A stretch of DNA of 64,000 nt, taken from positions 62,001-126,000 of the forward strand of contig NZ_BOOJ01000057.1 of the NCBI RefSeq assembly GCF_016863175.1, read 5' to 3'. The stretch comes from Paraplanobispora siamensis. Lineage in GTDB: Bacteria; Actinomycetota; Actinomycetes; Streptosporangiales; Streptosporangiaceae. Below the pieces are notes generated by a model. It ran no database searches, was not told where the DNA came from, and worked only from the letters and a program-made list of their open reading frames with translations. The translations under genes and the position numbers were made by a program. This document shows positions 22,880 through 36,245 of this stretch, in pieces; the stretch's first letter is position 1, and each line of letters begins with the position of its first letter.

Positions 22880-25800
22880 ATGCGTTTCGGGGTGTTGGGG
22901 CCGCTGGCGGTGTGGACGGCCGGCGGTGAGCCGGTGCCGATCCCGGGGCTGAAGGTCCGTGCCCTGCTGGCCGACCTTCTCGTGCACGAGGGGCGGCCGG
23001 TGCCCGCCGACCGGTTGATCGACGACCTGTGGGGCGAGGACCCGCCCGGCAATCCCGCGGGTGCGCTGTCGGCCAAGGTCTCGCAACTGCGCCGGGCGCT
23101 GGAGGACGCCGAGCCGGGCGCCCGCGAGCTGGTCGCCCACCACCCGGCGGGGTACCTCGTGAGGGGCGAGACCGACGCCGACGTGTTCCGGGCCCTGCTC
23201 GCCGAGGCCGGCCGGGCCCGCGACCCCCGGGCCAGGGCGGACCTGCTGTCCGACGCGCTGGCCGTCTGGCGGGGCCCGGCGCTGGCGGACTTCGCCGACG
23301 AGCCGTTCGCCTGGCCCGCCGTCACCCGCCTGACCGAGCAGCGGCTGGCCGCGCAGGAGGACCGGGCGGAGATACGACTGGAGCTGGGCGAGCACGCCGC
23401 CCTGGCCGGAGAGCTCCGCGAACTGCTGACCGGCTACCCGTTCCGGGAGAGGCTGCGCGCCGCGCACATGCGCGCGCTGTACCGCTCCGGCCGGCAGAAC
23501 GAGGCCCTGGCCAGCTACGAGGAGCTGCGGACCATGCTCGCCGACGAACTCGGGCTGGACCCGAGCGCCGAGCTGGCCGCCCTGCACCGGGCGATCCTGA
23601 CCCAGGACCCGTCGCTGACCGCCCCCGCCCCGTCTCCGGTCCCCGCTGCGTCCCCGGCGCCCGGCCCGCAGCGGAACGCGCCCGCTCTTGACGGGAGCGC
23701 GCCCCCGGCGGCCACGGCGCCGCCTCCACCGCCTGCGACCGTACCGGACCCCGTGACGTCGGCCGTACCGGCCCCCGCGGCGTCCGCCGTACCCGGGACC
23801 GCACCCGCCACGAACGTGCCCGCGCCGATCACCGGCCTGGTCGGCAGGGACGAGGCGGTCGCCGGGATCCTCGCCCGGCTGGCGGCGGACCGGCTGGTGA
23901 CGCTCACCGGCCCCGGAGGGGTGGGCAAGACCCGGTTGGCGGTGGAGGCCGCCGGCCGGCTGGTGAACCCGCCCGCGCCCGGGACGTTCGAGGGCTCGCC
24001 GTCGTCCGGGACACCGGCGGACCTGTCCGCGTCCGAGGCGTCGGTGGGCCCCTCCGCGTCCGGGACGGCCCTCGCCGCGCGTGAGCTGTTCCCCGACGGC
24101 GTCTGGCTGGTCGAGCTGGCCGCGCTCGACCGGCCCGCCGACCGGGACGCCGTGCCACGTCTGGCCGAGGCGGTCATGACGGTGCTGGGCATCCGGGACG
24201 CCGCGGACCCGGGCGGGCCGGCGACGGCCGCGGGCCGGCTCGCAGAGGCGCTGCGCGCCCGGCGGCTGCTGCTGGTGCTGGACAACTGCGAGCACGTGAT
24301 CGAGCCGGTCGCCGGGCTGGTGGAGTCGCTGCTGCGGGCCGCTCCCGGGCTGCGGGTCCTGGCGACCAGCCAGGAACCGCTCGCCCTGGCCGGGGAGGTC
24401 GTCTGGGCCGTTCCCCCGCTGGAGGTGCCCGACCCAGCCGCCGGGATCGAGGAGCTGCGGGAGTCCGGGGCGGTCCGGCTGTTCGTGACCCGCGCCTCCG
24501 CCGCGGCGCGCGGTTTCACCCTGGACGAGGAGACCGCCCCGGCGGTCGCGGTGCTGTGCCGCCGGCTGGACGGCATCCCGCTGGCGTTGGAACTGGCGGC
24601 CACGCGGGTGCGGACGCTGGGCGTGCACGGCCTGGTGGACCGGCTGGACGACCGGTTCCGGTTGCTGGCCACCGGCCACCGGGGCGCCCCGCCGCGCCAG
24701 CAGACGCTGATGGCGATGATCGACTGGAGCTGGGAGCTGCTGAGCGACGCCGAGCGCGTCGTGCTGCGCCGGCTGGCCGTGCACGCCGACGGCTGCACCA
24801 TGGAGGCCGCCGAGGCCGTCTGCGCCGGTGACGATCTGCCGGCCGCCGAGGTGATGGATCTGCTGACCCGCCTGGTGGACCGCTCCCTGGTGGCCCTGGC
24901 CGACGGCGCGGACGGGCCCCGCTACCGGCTGCTGGAGTCGGTGGCGGCCTACTGCGCCGACCGGGTGCGCGAGGCGGGGGAGGCCGGCAGGCTGCGGCGG
25001 TGGCACCGCCGCCACTACACCGCCCTGGCCGAGGAGGCCGGGCGGCAGCTGTACGGCGGCGGCCAGCGGCGGTGGCTGCGGCGCCTGGACGCCGAGGCGG
25101 CCAACCTGCGCGCCGCGCTCGCCGCCGCCGTCGAGGACGGCGACGCGCAGGGGGCGCTGCGCCTGGTCAACGCGCTTTCCTGGTACTGGTTCCTGCGCGG
25201 GCGCCTGGCCGAGGCCCGGCGGTCGCTGGCCGCGGCGCTGTCCCTGGCGGCGCCGGAGACCGCGGGCGCCGGCGGCTCCCGTACGGCTGCGCCACCCGGC
25301 GGGGTCCGTACGGCCGAGCCGCCCGCCGGGGCGTCCGCGCCGGAGACCGGCGTCCGGCCGCCCGATCCCGCGCTGGTGGCCGGGGCGATGGCCTGGCAGG
25401 TCGGGATCGGTTTCCTGTACGGCGACGCCGCCGACCGGGACGTCCGCAGGCAGGCGGTCCTGAAGGCCTACGAGGCCGCCGACGACCCGGGCGGGCGGGC
25501 CAGGGCCGAATGGTTCCTGGGCTACGCCGGGCTGGACCTCGGAGACCTGGAGGCCGCCGCGGAGCTCACCGAGCGGGCGCTGCCGGTCTTCCAGGAGCTC
25601 GGCGACCGGTGGGGCACGGCCGCCGCCCTCGCCACCCGGGCCAAGCTCGCGCACGTGCGGAGCGATGTGGCAGCGCTGCGGGCCGACGGCGAGCGCAGCG
25701 CGGAGCTGTTCGGCGAGCTCGGCGACCGCTGGGGCCGGCTGGAGGCCTCCGGCTGGCTCGGCGCGCTGGCCGAGATGGTCGGTGATCTGGAGCAGGCCGG

Positions 25801-26584
25801 CCGCATGCACGAGGAGGGCCTGCGCATGGCCGAGGAGCTCGGGCTGTGGACCGAGGTCTCCGCGCGGCTGGCCTGGCTCGGCTGGATCGCGTTGCAGCGC
25901 GGCGACTACGCCGGGGCGCAGGAGCTGTGCGAGCGGGCCCTGCGGCTGAGCGTCGAGCAGGGCCACCAGGCGGGGCAGGTCTTCGCCAGGATGGGCCTGT
26001 CCTTCGCCGCCCGCCGGGACGGGCGGCTCGACCGCGCCGAGACCCATCTGCGCGCCGTACTGGACGCCGCGCCGCGCCAGGACGGCGGGACGCCGCCGCC
26101 GTACCTGCCGATGATCGTCTCCGAGCTCGGCTTCGTGGCCGAGCAGCGCGGCGACGCGGCCGGGTCCCTGGCCCTGCACCTGGAGGCCTTCGACCTCGCG
26201 GTCAGGCTGGGCACCCCCCGGGGGACGTCCGTCATCCTCCTCGGCATGGCCGGGGCGCTGTCCCTGCGCGGCAGCCACGATCTCGCCGCCCGCCTGCTCG
26301 GCGCGGCCGAGGCCGTGCACGGGGTGGACGAGGCGCCGCTGGCCGTCGCCGAGGGCGTCGACACGGCACGGGTCACCACGCGGGTGCGCGAGGCGCTGGG
26401 CGAGGACCGCTTCGCCGCAGAACACGAGCGCGGGAGGGCTCTCACTCCCGAGCAGGCACGGGATTCGGCGGCCACACCGGACGGAGAGGACACGCCGGGT
26501 ATGCAGGACGAGATGGACATATCGGGTGGGGCAGGGGGGTCGCGGCGTACGATCCCTGCACGCCCGTCCGGATCCGCCCGCTGA
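22880..26584 (+). CDS. AfsR/SARP-family regulator with NB-ARC ATPase and TPR domains
   Basis: A 1234-aa large transcriptional regulator. Residues 1-95 form the OmpR-like wHTH (FGVLGPLAVWTAGGEPVPIPGLKVRALLADLLVH), 96-245 the BTAD (LRAAHMRALYRSGRQNEALASYEELRTMLADELGLDPS), then a Pro/Ala-rich linker to about 310. An NTPase follows: P-loop GPGGVGKTRLA near 343, Walker B LLLVLDNCEH near 465, and LDGIPLALELAATRVRTL. TPR-like repeats fill about 720-1180. Such proteins activate secondary metabolism or stress genes in response to unknown signals. ATG 22880 is leaderless with TATCGT 13 nt upstream. No biosynthetic cluster is next to it. Confidence 0.92.
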   Translation: MRFGVLGPLAVWTAGGEPVPIPGLKVRALLADLLVHEGRPVPADRLIDDLWGEDPPGNPAGALSAKVSQLRRALEDAEPGARELVAHHPAGYLVRGETDADVFRALLAEAGRARDPRARADLLSDALAVWRGPALADFADEPFAWPAVTRLTEQRLAAQEDRAEIRLELGEHAALAGELRELLTGYPFRERLRAAHMRALYRSGRQNEALASYEELRTMLADELGLDPSAELAALHRAILTQDPSLTAPAPSPVPAASPAPGPQRNAPALDGSAPPAATAPPPPPATVPDPVTSAVPAPAASAVPGTAPATNVPAPITGLVGRDEAVAGILARLAADRLVTLTGPGGVGKTRLAVEAAGRLVNPPAPGTFEGSPSSGTPADLSASEASVGPSASGTALAARELFPDGVWLVELAALDRPADRDAVPRLAEAVMTVLGIRDAADPGGPATAAGRLAEALRARRLLLVLDNCEHVIEPVAGLVESLLRAAPGLRVLATSQEPLALAGEVVWAVPPLEVPDPAAGIEELRESGAVRLFVTRASAAARGFTLDEETAPAVAVLCRRLDGIPLALELAATRVRTLGVHGLVDRLDDRFRLLATGHRGAPPRQQTLMAMIDWSWELLSDAERVVLRRLAVHADGCTMEAAEAVCAGDDLPAAEVMDLLTRLVDRSLVALADGADGPRYRLLESVAAYCADRVREAGEAGRLRRWHRRHYTALAEEAGRQLYGGGQRRWLRRLDAEAANLRAALAAAVEDGDAQGALRLVNALSWYWFLRGRLAEARRSLAAALSLAAPETAGAGGSRTAAPPGGVRTAEPPAGASAPETGVRPPDPALVAGAMAWQVGIGFLYGDAADRDVRRQAVLKAYEAADDPGGRARAEWFLGYAGLDLGDLEAAAELTERALPVFQELGDRWGTAAALATRAKLAHVRSDVAALRADGERSAELFGELGDRWGRLEASGWLGALAEMVGDLEQAGRMHEEGLRMAEELGLWTEVSARLAWLGWIALQRGDYAGAQELCERALRLSVEQGHQAGQVFARMGLSFAARRDGRLDRAETHLRAVLDAAPRQDGGTPPPYLPMIVSELGFVAEQRGDAAGSLALHLEAFDLAVRLGTPRGTSVILLGMAGALSLRGSHDLAARLLGAAEAVHGVDEAPLAVAEGVDTARVTTRVREALGEDRFAAEHERGRALTPEQARDSAATPDGEDTPGMQDEMDISGGAGGSRRTIPARPSGSAR

Positions 26585-26600
26585 AAAGGAGGGCTCGTCC

Positions 26601-27761
26601 ATGGCCGACGACCGCCCGTACGACATCGTGCTGTTCGGCGCCACCGGGTTCACCGGCGCGCTCACCGCGGACTACCTCGCCGGCGCCGCCGGTCCCGGCT
26701 GCCGCTGGGCGCTGGCCGGGCGCAACCGGGCCAAGCTGGAGGCCGTCAGAGAGCGGATCGCCAGACCCGACCTGCCGCTGCTGCACGCCGACGCCGGAGA
26801 CCCCGCCTCGCTGGCCGAGGTGGCCCGCCAGGCCACGGTGGTCGCCACCACCGTGGGCCCCTACATCCACCACGGGGAGCCGCTCGTGGCCGCCTGCGCC
26901 GAGGCCGGCACCCACTACGCCGACCTCACCGGCGAGCCGGAGTTCGTCGACCTGATGTTCACCCGCCACCACGCGCGGGCGCAGGAGACCGGCGCCAAGA
27001 TCGTGCACGCGTGCGGGTTCGACTCGATCCCGCACGACCTGGGCGTCTACTTCACGGTCGACCGGCTTCCCGAGGGCGTGCCGATCCGGGTCGACGGGTA
27101 CGTGCGCGGCAACGGCAGGCCCTCGGGCGGGACCGTGCACTCCGCCGTCGCCGCGGTCTCCCGCGCCCGGCAGACCGCGCAGGCCGCGACGGCCCGGCGC
27201 AGGGCGGAGGAGCGCCCCGCGGGGCGCAGGGTGCGGGGAGGGCCCGGGACGCCGCACTACGTGGGAGGCTGGGCACTGCCGCTGCCCACGATCGACCCGC
27301 AGATCGTCGCCCGCTCGGGCCGCGCGCTGGAGCGCTACGGTCCCGACTTCGCCTACCGGCACCACGTCGCCGTCAAGCACCTGTCCAGCGCCGTCGGCCT
27401 GGCCGCGGGCGCCGGGGCGGTGTCGGTGCTGGCCCAGCTCCCGCCCGTGCGGTCGTGGTTGCTCACCCGCTTCGAGCAGGGTGACGGGCCCACCCCCGAG
27501 CAGCGGGCCGAGAGCTGGTTCAAGGTGACCTTCGACGGCCGGGGCGGCGGCCGGCGCGTGGTCACCGAGGTCGCCGGAGGCGACCCCGGCTACGGCGAGA
27601 CCGCGAAGATGCTCGGCGAGTCGGCACTCTGCCTGGCCCTGGACGACCTGCCGAAGGTCTCGGGCCAGGTGACCACCGCCGCGGCGATGGGCGACGCGCT
27701 GATCGGCCGCCTCCAGCGGGCCGGCATCACGTTCCGCGTGCTGAGCGACTCAGCCGGGTGA
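26601..27761 (+). CDS. Saccharopine-dehydrogenase-like (trans-acting enoyl reductase type) oxidoreductase
   Basis: A 386-aa NAD(P)-binding protein. DIVLFGATGFTGALTADYLA is the dinucleotide-binding start; WALAGRNRAKLEAV, VATTVGPYIHHGEPLVAACAEAGTHYADLTGE and KIVHACGFDSIPHDLGVYF are the family's hallmark segments. Mycobacterial relatives include the trans-acting enoyl reductase of phthiocerol synthesis, but many members are uncharacterised. A strong AAAGGAGGG site begins 17 bp after the SARP stop, so it may be co-transcribed with that regulator. A bidirectional terminator follows. Confidence 0.85.
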   Translation: MADDRPYDIVLFGATGFTGALTADYLAGAAGPGCRWALAGRNRAKLEAVRERIARPDLPLLHADAGDPASLAEVARQATVVATTVGPYIHHGEPLVAACAEAGTHYADLTGEPEFVDLMFTRHHARAQETGAKIVHACGFDSIPHDLGVYFTVDRLPEGVPIRVDGYVRGNGRPSGGTVHSAVAAVSRARQTAQAATARRRAEERPAGRRVRGGPGTPHYVGGWALPLPTIDPQIVARSGRALERYGPDFAYRHHVAVKHLSSAVGLAAGAGAVSVLAQLPPVRSWLLTRFEQGDGPTPEQRAESWFKVTFDGRGGGRRVVTEVAGGDPGYGETAKMLGESALCLALDDLPKVSGQVTTAAAMGDALIGRLQRAGITFRVLSDSAG

Positions 27762-27762
27762 T

Positions 27763-27796
27763 GGTACGGCGGGCGGCCATGCCCGCCCGCCGTACC
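27763..27796. terminator. Bidirectional terminator between convergent genes
   Basis: GGTACGGCGGGC (27763-27774) pairs exactly with GCCCGCCGTACC (27785-27796), 1 bp after the oxidoreductase stop and 29 bp before the protease stop on the other strand. Confidence 0.7.
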
Positions 27797-27824
27797 GGCT
27801 ATCTATCTCACCCGGGCAGCCCGG

Positions 27825-31160
<3,336 letters not shown>

Positions 31161-31231
31161 TCATCGGGAACGCGTGGCCGAGTACCCCACGAAATTCCAT
31201 AACGCAGCGATATGGACGGGCCGGCGGAGCC

Positions 31232-32191
31232 TCATCCGAGGTGCGGCAGCGGGCCGTGCCGATCCAGCCAGTCGGCGTAGACGGGCACCTGGCGCACCTC
31301 GGCCCAGTAGGACCTGGTGACCGCCTCCACCAGAGCGGAGGCGCGCAGGGCGACGGGCCCCTGCTCGGTCCAGCCGATCATGTGCCGGAACCGCAGCGGG
31401 GTCTCGGCCAGCGGGCGGATGGCGATCCCGGCGTATCCCTTGCTGGTCGCCTGGAACATGCCCACGCACCGGGCCGAGGCGATCAGGTCCAGGGCGAGGC
31501 TGAGGTCGGCCGAGTAGGCCACGCGCGGCTCGAAGCCCTGCTGGGCGCAGGCCGTCCAGAAGTGCTCGCGGTGCCCCGCCTCGGCCAGGGCGTGCATCCC
31601 CCAGTCCTCTTCGGCCAGGTCCCGCAACTCGATCTCCTGCCGGGCGGCCAGAGGGTGGGACTCGGCCAGCCCGACGAAGATCGGCTCGTCGGCGATGTTC
31701 GCGTAGGCCACGCCGGGCGGCGGGACGAGTTCGCGGCCGGGGTAGTCGCCGAGGGTGGCCAGCTCCAGCCGCTGGGACTCCAGCAGTCCGGGCAGCAGGT
31801 CCATGGCCTCCTCGGTGCGCGCGACGATGTCGGCGTCGGCGAACAGCTCGCCCAGGCAGGTGATGACGTTGATCGCCAGGTGGCTGGACATGCAGCCGAC
31901 CCTGATCCTGGGCCGATCGGCCGCATGCCCGTAGCGCATGCCGTCGCGCCGCAGCTCGTCGAAGGCCGGCAGCAGCGACCGCGACCGGACCAGCACCCAC
32001 GCGCCGAACTCGGTGGGCCGGGCCCCCTCGCGCCCGCGTTCGAACAGCGGGCCGCCGAACATGCGCTCGATGCGCCGCAACTGGGCGGCGAGTGCGGGCT
32101 GGGACATCTTGAGGACGACCGCCGCCCTGGAGATGCTGCCCGCCTCGGCGATGGCGCAGATCGCCCGTAGATGACGAACCTCTAGATCCAC
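31232..32191 (-). CDS. LysR-family transcriptional regulator
   Basis: A 319-aa LTTR. Residues 1-60 form the HTH (LRAICAIAEAGSISRAAVVLKMSQPALAAQLRRIERMFGGPLFERG), and about 92-300 a periplasmic-binding-type effector domain (RIRVGCMSSHLAINV onwards). GTG 32191 with TAGCCT 12 nt before it suggests a leaderless message. It lies upstream of the secreted protease on the same strand with 200 bp between, so control of that protease is possible but unshown. Confidence 0.9.
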   Translation of the reverse strand: MDLEVRHLRAICAIAEAGSISRAAVVLKMSQPALAAQLRRIERMFGGPLFERGREGARPTEFGAWVLVRSRSLLPAFDELRRDGMRYGHAADRPRIRVGCMSSHLAINVITCLGELFADADIVARTEEAMDLLPGLLESQRLELATLGDYPGRELVPPPGVAYANIADEPIFVGLAESHPLAARQEIELRDLAEEDWGMHALAEAGHREHFWTACAQQGFEPRVAYSADLSLALDLIASARCVGMFQATSKGYAGIAIRPLAETPLRFRHMIGWTEQGPVALRASALVEAVTRSYWAEVRQVPVYADWLDRHGPLPHLG

Positions 32192-32282
32192 ACCAGGAGG
32201 CTATTAGTAAGGATTCTTTCCGGTAAGGCCCAATTTCGGCGGCCGCCCGGGCCTCGCGGCCGCCGCGCCCGGCCCGCCGCGC

Positions 32283-32951
32283 TCACCAGGAGCGGCGCTC
32301 GCCCCGGTCGCCCTTCTCCGCCTTGAGCCGGGTCACCAGGGCCGCGGCCTGGGTGCGCCGCTGCATGTCCAGCTTGGCCAGCAGGTGGGAGACGTAGTTC
32401 TTGACCGTCTTCTCGGCCAGGAACATCCGCTCGCCGATCTGCCGGTTGGTCAGCCCCTCGCCGATCAGGTCCAGGATCTGCCGCTCCTGCTCCGACAGGG
32501 CCGCCAGCGGATCCTTCTTGCTCTCCTGGTCGCGCAGGCGCGCCAGCATGGCCGCGGTGGTCTGCGGGTCCAGCAGGGACTGCCCCGAGGCCACGGTGCG
32601 CACGGCGCCGATCAGGTCGGAGCCGTGGATCTGCTTGAGCACGTAGCCGGAGGCGCCGGCCATCACCGAGTCGAACAGCGCGTCGTCGTCGGCGAAGGAG
32701 GTCAGCATCAGGCAGGCCAGCCCGGGCAGGGCCGAGCGCACCTCCCGGCAGACGTCCACGCCGCTGCCGTCGGGCAGGCGCACGTCCAGCACCGCCACGT
32801 CCGGCTGGAGCGCGATGATCCTGGCCACCGCCGACTCGGCCGTCCCGGCCTCGCCGACGACCTCGATGTCGTCCTCGGAGTCAAGGAGTGCGGCCACGCC
32901 GCGCCGTACCACCTCGTGGTCGTCCACGAGGACCACGCGAATCACACCCAT
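32283..32951 (-). CDS. NarL/DosR-type response regulator, orphan
   Basis: A 222-aa two-component regulator. The receiver domain has the acidic pair in VLVDDHEVVRRG, the phospho-acceptor Asp in VAVLDVRLPDGSG, and the switch Thr and Lys (MLTSFADDDAL, YVLKQIHG). The LuxR-type HTH is LSEQERQILDLIGEGLTNRQIGERMFLAEKTVKNYVSHLLAKL, very close to the mycobacterial DosR/DevR output domain. No histidine kinase lies beside it. The next genes (PPOX protein, cydAB, Acg nitroreductase) are typical DosR-regulon members and carry box-like sites, so I infer a hypoxia or NO role. GGGAGT precedes the ATG. Confidence 0.88.
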   Translation of the reverse strand: MGVIRVVLVDDHEVVRRGVAALLDSEDDIEVVGEAGTAESAVARIIALQPDVAVLDVRLPDGSGVDVCREVRSALPGLACLMLTSFADDDALFDSVMAGASGYVLKQIHGSDLIGAVRTVASGQSLLDPQTTAAMLARLRDQESKKDPLAALSEQERQILDLIGEGLTNRQIGERMFLAEKTVKNYVSHLLAKLDMQRRTQAAALVTRLKAEKGDRGERRSW

Positions 32952-33052
32952 ACTCCCGAACTCTCCTCACCGTCTCCGTGGGCGGCCCGACCGCCCGATC
33001 CCGGACGACCCATCAAAACACGGATGCGGCCGGGACACCGATCCGGGCGGGG

Positions 33053-33484
33053 TCACGAGCCGTTTCCGACCCGGCGGCCGGTGACCTCGGTCGCGGCGAC
33101 CTTGACGTAGAGGTGGCGGTCACCGCCCGCCCAGGGGTGGACCTCCGCCTTCTCCAGCTCGGCCTGCTCCTCGGGGGAGGAGACGAGGTGGGCGCCGCCC
33201 CGCACGACCACGCTCCAGCCCGTGTGCTCGGCCTCGTCGAACCGGTCGACCTCGAAGGCGACCTTGAAGTCCACCCCCGCCATGCCGGTGCGCAGCCCCA
33301 TGTCGAGCGTGCCGCCGGCCGCGGTACGGAAGATCACGGAGTTGTCCCGCAGGACGTAGTTGACCGGCAGGATCGCCGGTCCGCCGGGGTCGTTGAAGGC
33401 CACCCGGCCGATGCCGCCGGGGGAGATCAGCTGCAGGCACTCCTGCGGATCGAGCTTCTCCGGGACGGACGCGTGCTCGGTCAT
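33053..33484 (-). CDS. Pyridoxamine-5'-phosphate-oxidase-like (split-barrel flavin) protein
   Basis: A 143-aa split-barrel protein: LDPQECLQLISPGGIGRVAFNDPGGPAILPVNYVLRDNSVIFRTAAGG is the family signature, followed by VDFKVAFEVDRFDEAEHTGWSVVVRGGAHLV. Related proteins bind FMN, F420 or haem; several belong to the mycobacterial DosR regulon. True PdxH is longer. GGGAGAA site before ATG 33484. Located 101 bp upstream of the response regulator on the same strand and divergent from cydAB. Confidence 0.87.
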   Translation of the reverse strand: MTEHASVPEKLDPQECLQLISPGGIGRVAFNDPGGPAILPVNYVLRDNSVIFRTAAGGTLDMGLRTGMAGVDFKVAFEVDRFDEAEHTGWSVVVRGGAHLVSSPEEQAELEKAEVHPWAGGDRHLYVKVAATEVTGRRVGNGS

Positions 33485-33634
33485 GGGTTCTCCCAACAGA
33501 CGAGGCGGAAGGCGGATGCGGACCCCGCGGTCCGCCCGGGGGCGGCGCGGAGCCGCGACCCGGGTCATTTTCCGGATCTCCCCAGGGCGGGACGACTCTA
33601 ACCCGCCGGGCGCGCGGCCCGCGCGGCGGGAGGG

Positions 33635-33676
33635 CCGGTGAGGACTTTGGTCCTCACCGGCGAGAGCCTTGGTCCC
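33635..33676 (+). promoter_or_regulatory. DosR-box-like sites upstream of cydA
   Basis: CCGGTGAGGAC (33635-33645) and GTCCTCACCGG (33650-33660) are perfect 11-bp arms around TTTG, so the centre reads AGGACTTTGGTCCT, close to the DosR consensus GGGACTTTNGTCCC. A weaker second copy, AGAGCCTTGGTCCC, sits 22 bp further on (33663-33676), and TACGGT at 33699-33704 is a possible -10. Paired boxes two helical turns apart are usual for DosR promoters. Confidence 0.65.
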
Positions 33677-33759
33677 GGACCCGCGGGACGCCCGGCCCTA
33701 CGGTGGGGCGGCCGGGACACGGGAGGCTGCCGTGCAGTCACTCGCGATACGGAGCACCC

Positions 33760-35151
33760 ATGGACGTCCTGGACCTCTCCCGCTGGCAGTTCGGGATAAC
33801 GACGGTCTACCACTTCCTCTTCGTCCCCCTGACGATCGGCCTGTCGATCATCGTGGCCGGCCTGCAGACCGCCTGGCACCGGACGAAGAACCCCACCTAC
33901 CTGAGACTGACCAAGTTCTGGGGCAAGCTCTTCCTGATCAACTTCGCGATGGGCGTGGTCACCGGCATCGTGCAGGAGTTCCAGTTCGGAATGAACTGGA
34001 GTGACTACTCCCGCTTCGTCGGCGACGTCTTCGGCGCCCCGCTGGCGATGGAAGGGCTGATGGCCTTCTTCCTGGAGTCCACCTTCCTCGGACTGTGGAT
34101 CTTCGGCTGGGACAGGCTGCCGCCCCGGCTCCATCTGATGACGATCTGGCTGGCCGCCATCGGCACGAACCTGTCGGCCTACTTCATCCTGGCCGCCAAC
34201 TCGTGGATGCAGCACCCGGTCGGCTACCGGATGAACCCGGAGACCGGCCGCGCGGAGCTGACCGACATCTGGGCGGTGCTGACCAACTCCACGACCCTGG
34301 TGACCTTCCCGCACGTGATCTTCGGCGCGTTCGTCACCGCCGGGGCGTTCGTCGCCGGTGTGAGCGCCTGGAAGCTGCTCAAGAAGAAGGACGTCGAGCT
34401 GTTCCGCGTCTCGGCGCGCGTGGCGCTGGCCGTCACGCTGGTCGCCTCGGCCGGGGTCGCCTTCAGCGGCCACTGGCAGGCGCAGATCATGACCGAACAG
34501 CAGCCGATGAAGATGGCCGCCGCGGAGGCGCTGTGGGAGGACGAGACCTCCGCCGGGTTCTCGCTGTTCGCCGTCGGCGACGTGGAGAACGGCCGCAACC
34601 ACGTCAACGTCCAGATCCCGTACGGCCTCAGCCTGCTGGCCACCAACACCCTCGACGGCAAGGTGGAGGGCATCAACGACGTCCAGGCCCGCTACGAGGC
34701 CCAGTACGGCCCCGGCGACTACAGGCCGGTCGTCGGCATCGCCTACTGGTCCTTCCGCCTGATGATCGGGTTCGGGGTGCTGGCCGGGCTGCTGGCGCTG
34801 GCCGGGCTCTGGCTCACCCGCCGCGGCCGGCTCCCGGGCGGCCCCTGGTTCCACCGGCTGGCCGTCATCGGCATCGGCCTGCCCTTCCTGGCCAACTCCC
34901 TGGGCTGGATCTTCACCGAGATGGGCCGCCAGCCGTGGACCGTCTACGGGATCATGCGCACCGCCGCCGCGGTCTCGCCCGGCGTCGACGTCACCGAGGT
35001 CGCCCTCACCCTGGTCGGCTTCACCCTGCTCTACGCCGTGCTCGCGGTGATCGAGATCCGGCTGCTGCTCAAGTTCATCAAGATCGGCCCGGTGGAGGAG
35101 CAGTCCGGCACCGAGGCCGGGACCGACACCGCCCCCGCGCTCTCCTACTGA
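33760..35151 (+). CDS. cydA: Cytochrome bd quinol oxidase subunit I
   Basis: A 463-aa membrane subunit carrying haems b558, b595 and d; it oxidises quinol and reduces O2 with high affinity. RWQFGITTVYHFLFVPLTIGLS holds the N-terminal haem ligand His18; further signatures are LINFAMGVVTGIVQEFQFGMNW, LAANSWMQHPVGY (the HPVG region), FPHVIFGAFVTAGAFVAG and the GWIFTEMGRQPW motif near the C terminus. The length indicates the short Q-loop form. Followed 39 bp later by cydB. Upstream DosR-like boxes suggest induction by low oxygen. ATG 33760 has CGGAG. Confidence 0.96.
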   Translation: MDVLDLSRWQFGITTVYHFLFVPLTIGLSIIVAGLQTAWHRTKNPTYLRLTKFWGKLFLINFAMGVVTGIVQEFQFGMNWSDYSRFVGDVFGAPLAMEGLMAFFLESTFLGLWIFGWDRLPPRLHLMTIWLAAIGTNLSAYFILAANSWMQHPVGYRMNPETGRAELTDIWAVLTNSTTLVTFPHVIFGAFVTAGAFVAGVSAWKLLKKKDVELFRVSARVALAVTLVASAGVAFSGHWQAQIMTEQQPMKMAAAEALWEDETSAGFSLFAVGDVENGRNHVNVQIPYGLSLLATNTLDGKVEGINDVQARYEAQYGPGDYRPVVGIAYWSFRLMIGFGVLAGLLALAGLWLTRRGRLPGGPWFHRLAVIGIGLPFLANSLGWIFTEMGRQPWTVYGIMRTAAAVSPGVDVTEVALTLVGFTLLYAVLAVIEIRLLLKFIKIGPVEEQSGTEAGTDTAPALSY

Positions 35152-35190
35152 GGGCCACCGAGGACTACCGAGGACTGCTGAGGATCTCCC

Positions 35191-36159
<969 letters not shown>

Positions 36160-36168
<9 letters not shown>

Positions 36169-36192
36169 GTCCCCCGCGGCCGGGGACTTCCG
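36160..36192 (+). promoter_or_regulatory. DosR-box-like pair before the nitroreductase gene
   Basis: GGGAC-GTAG-GTCCC at 36160-36173, with the same arm spacing as a DosR box but a GTAG core, then GGGGACTTCCG at 36182-36192, 23 bp further along. It overlaps the cydB stop. The arms also resemble the TetR-type site at 41651, so the assignment is tentative. Confidence 0.4.
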
Positions 36193-36245
36193 CCGCTTGC
36201 CGCTCCCGCGCCCGTCCCGTGACCCTGGAGGAAAGGAGGCCGACC

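Noticed and set aside
22817-26665. Long open frame antisense to the SARP regulator
   Set aside because: Low-complexity Gly/Arg/Pro sequence without domains; the sense frame is clearly coding.
33518-33535. GCGGACC-CCGC-GGTCCGC as a further DosR box
   Set aside because: The GGAC...GTCC half-sites are 6 nt apart rather than 4 and the TTTN core is missing.
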